A stretch of 32,044 nucleotides of DNA, taken from positions 1 to 32,044 of the forward strand of contig PXSV01000080.1 in NCBI GenBank assembly GCA_003022685.1, in the 5' to 3' direction. The translations under genes were made by a program, and so were the position numbers. Under the pieces are notes generated by a model. It was not told where the DNA came from. It saw nothing but the letters and a program-made list of their open reading frames with translations, and did no database searches. The stretch comes from Halobacteriales archaeon SW_9_67_24 (GTDB lineage Archaea > Halobacteriota > Halobacteria > Halobacteriales > Halococcaceae). Positions 32,024 through 32,044 of this stretch are shown piece after piece; within the stretch, counting starts at the first letter, position 1, and each line of letters begins with the position of its first letter.

Positions 32024-32044
32024 CGGTGGTCGGCCGCTAACGGG

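Noticed and set aside
1..32044. CRISPR array, insertion sequence or rRNA operon
   Set aside because: No regularly spaced repeats, transposase motifs or rRNA-like sequence were seen.

Overview
The window is chromosomal DNA from a halophilic archaeon (class Halobacteria). The evidence is high G+C, very acidic predicted proteins, TATA-like elements about 27 nt upstream of start codons (leaderless transcription), a Tat-type lipoprotein, a DpsA ferritin, and a beta-ketothiolase with the haloarchaeal Ser-His-His triad. I cannot name the genus. There are no rRNA or tRNA genes, no CRISPR array and no transposase.

Layout. 1-7860 (minus strand): a truncated small membrane protein, a GT-C type membrane glycosyltransferase, an iron(III) ABC transporter (broken ATPase, permease, Tat lipoprotein binding protein) and a reversibly-glycosylated-polypeptide-like protein. 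Both the binding-protein gene and the RGP-like gene carry a DtxR/Idr-type iron box (TTAGG-N4-CCTAA). 7861-8147 is intergenic and holds an 80-bp structured inverted repeat. 8148-12158 (minus): a two-gene operon for a secreted cohesin-like protein and a secreted three-repeat protein ending in a canonical dockerin. 12342-15839 (minus): SOUL-family protein, ligase-associated beta-CASP exonuclease and ATP-dependent DNA ligase. 16061-20654 (plus): SWIM zinc-finger protein, then a tight operon of 3-ketoacyl-CoA/ACP reductase, acyl-CoA carboxyltransferase and a two-subunit haloarchaeal beta-ketothiolase, a plausible supply line for hydroxyacyl-CoA or polyhydroxyalkanoate precursors.

20714-22813: a conserved haloarchaeal coiled/acidic protein (minus), then a tiny protein behind a third iron box and a frameshifted Na+/Ca2+ exchanger (both plus). 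22958-26239: an Lrp/AsnC regulator divergent from a TrkA-N protein and an APC permease with a C-terminal cytoplasmic region, with palindromic operators between. 26400-29508: DpsA (minus), a second tiny protein paralogous to the iron-box one, two aminoacyl-tRNA trans-editing factors (YbaK/ProX-like and AlaX), an HTH/Zn-ribbon regulator (all plus) and a Rieske protein (minus). 29538-31991 (minus): a broken PabC-like aminotransferase, a helix-hairpin-helix protein and shikimate dehydrogenase.

The points most worth attention are: (i) three matching iron boxes, one controlling a nucleotide-sugar mutase-like protein; (ii) the adjacent archaeal cohesin and dockerin genes; (iii) three disrupted genes, two of which have lost an essential internal segment (Walker A of the ATPase; a substrate-binding strand of the aminotransferase) together with a frame change. 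The disrupted genes are either real decay or assembly artefacts, and this should be settled before functional interpretation.
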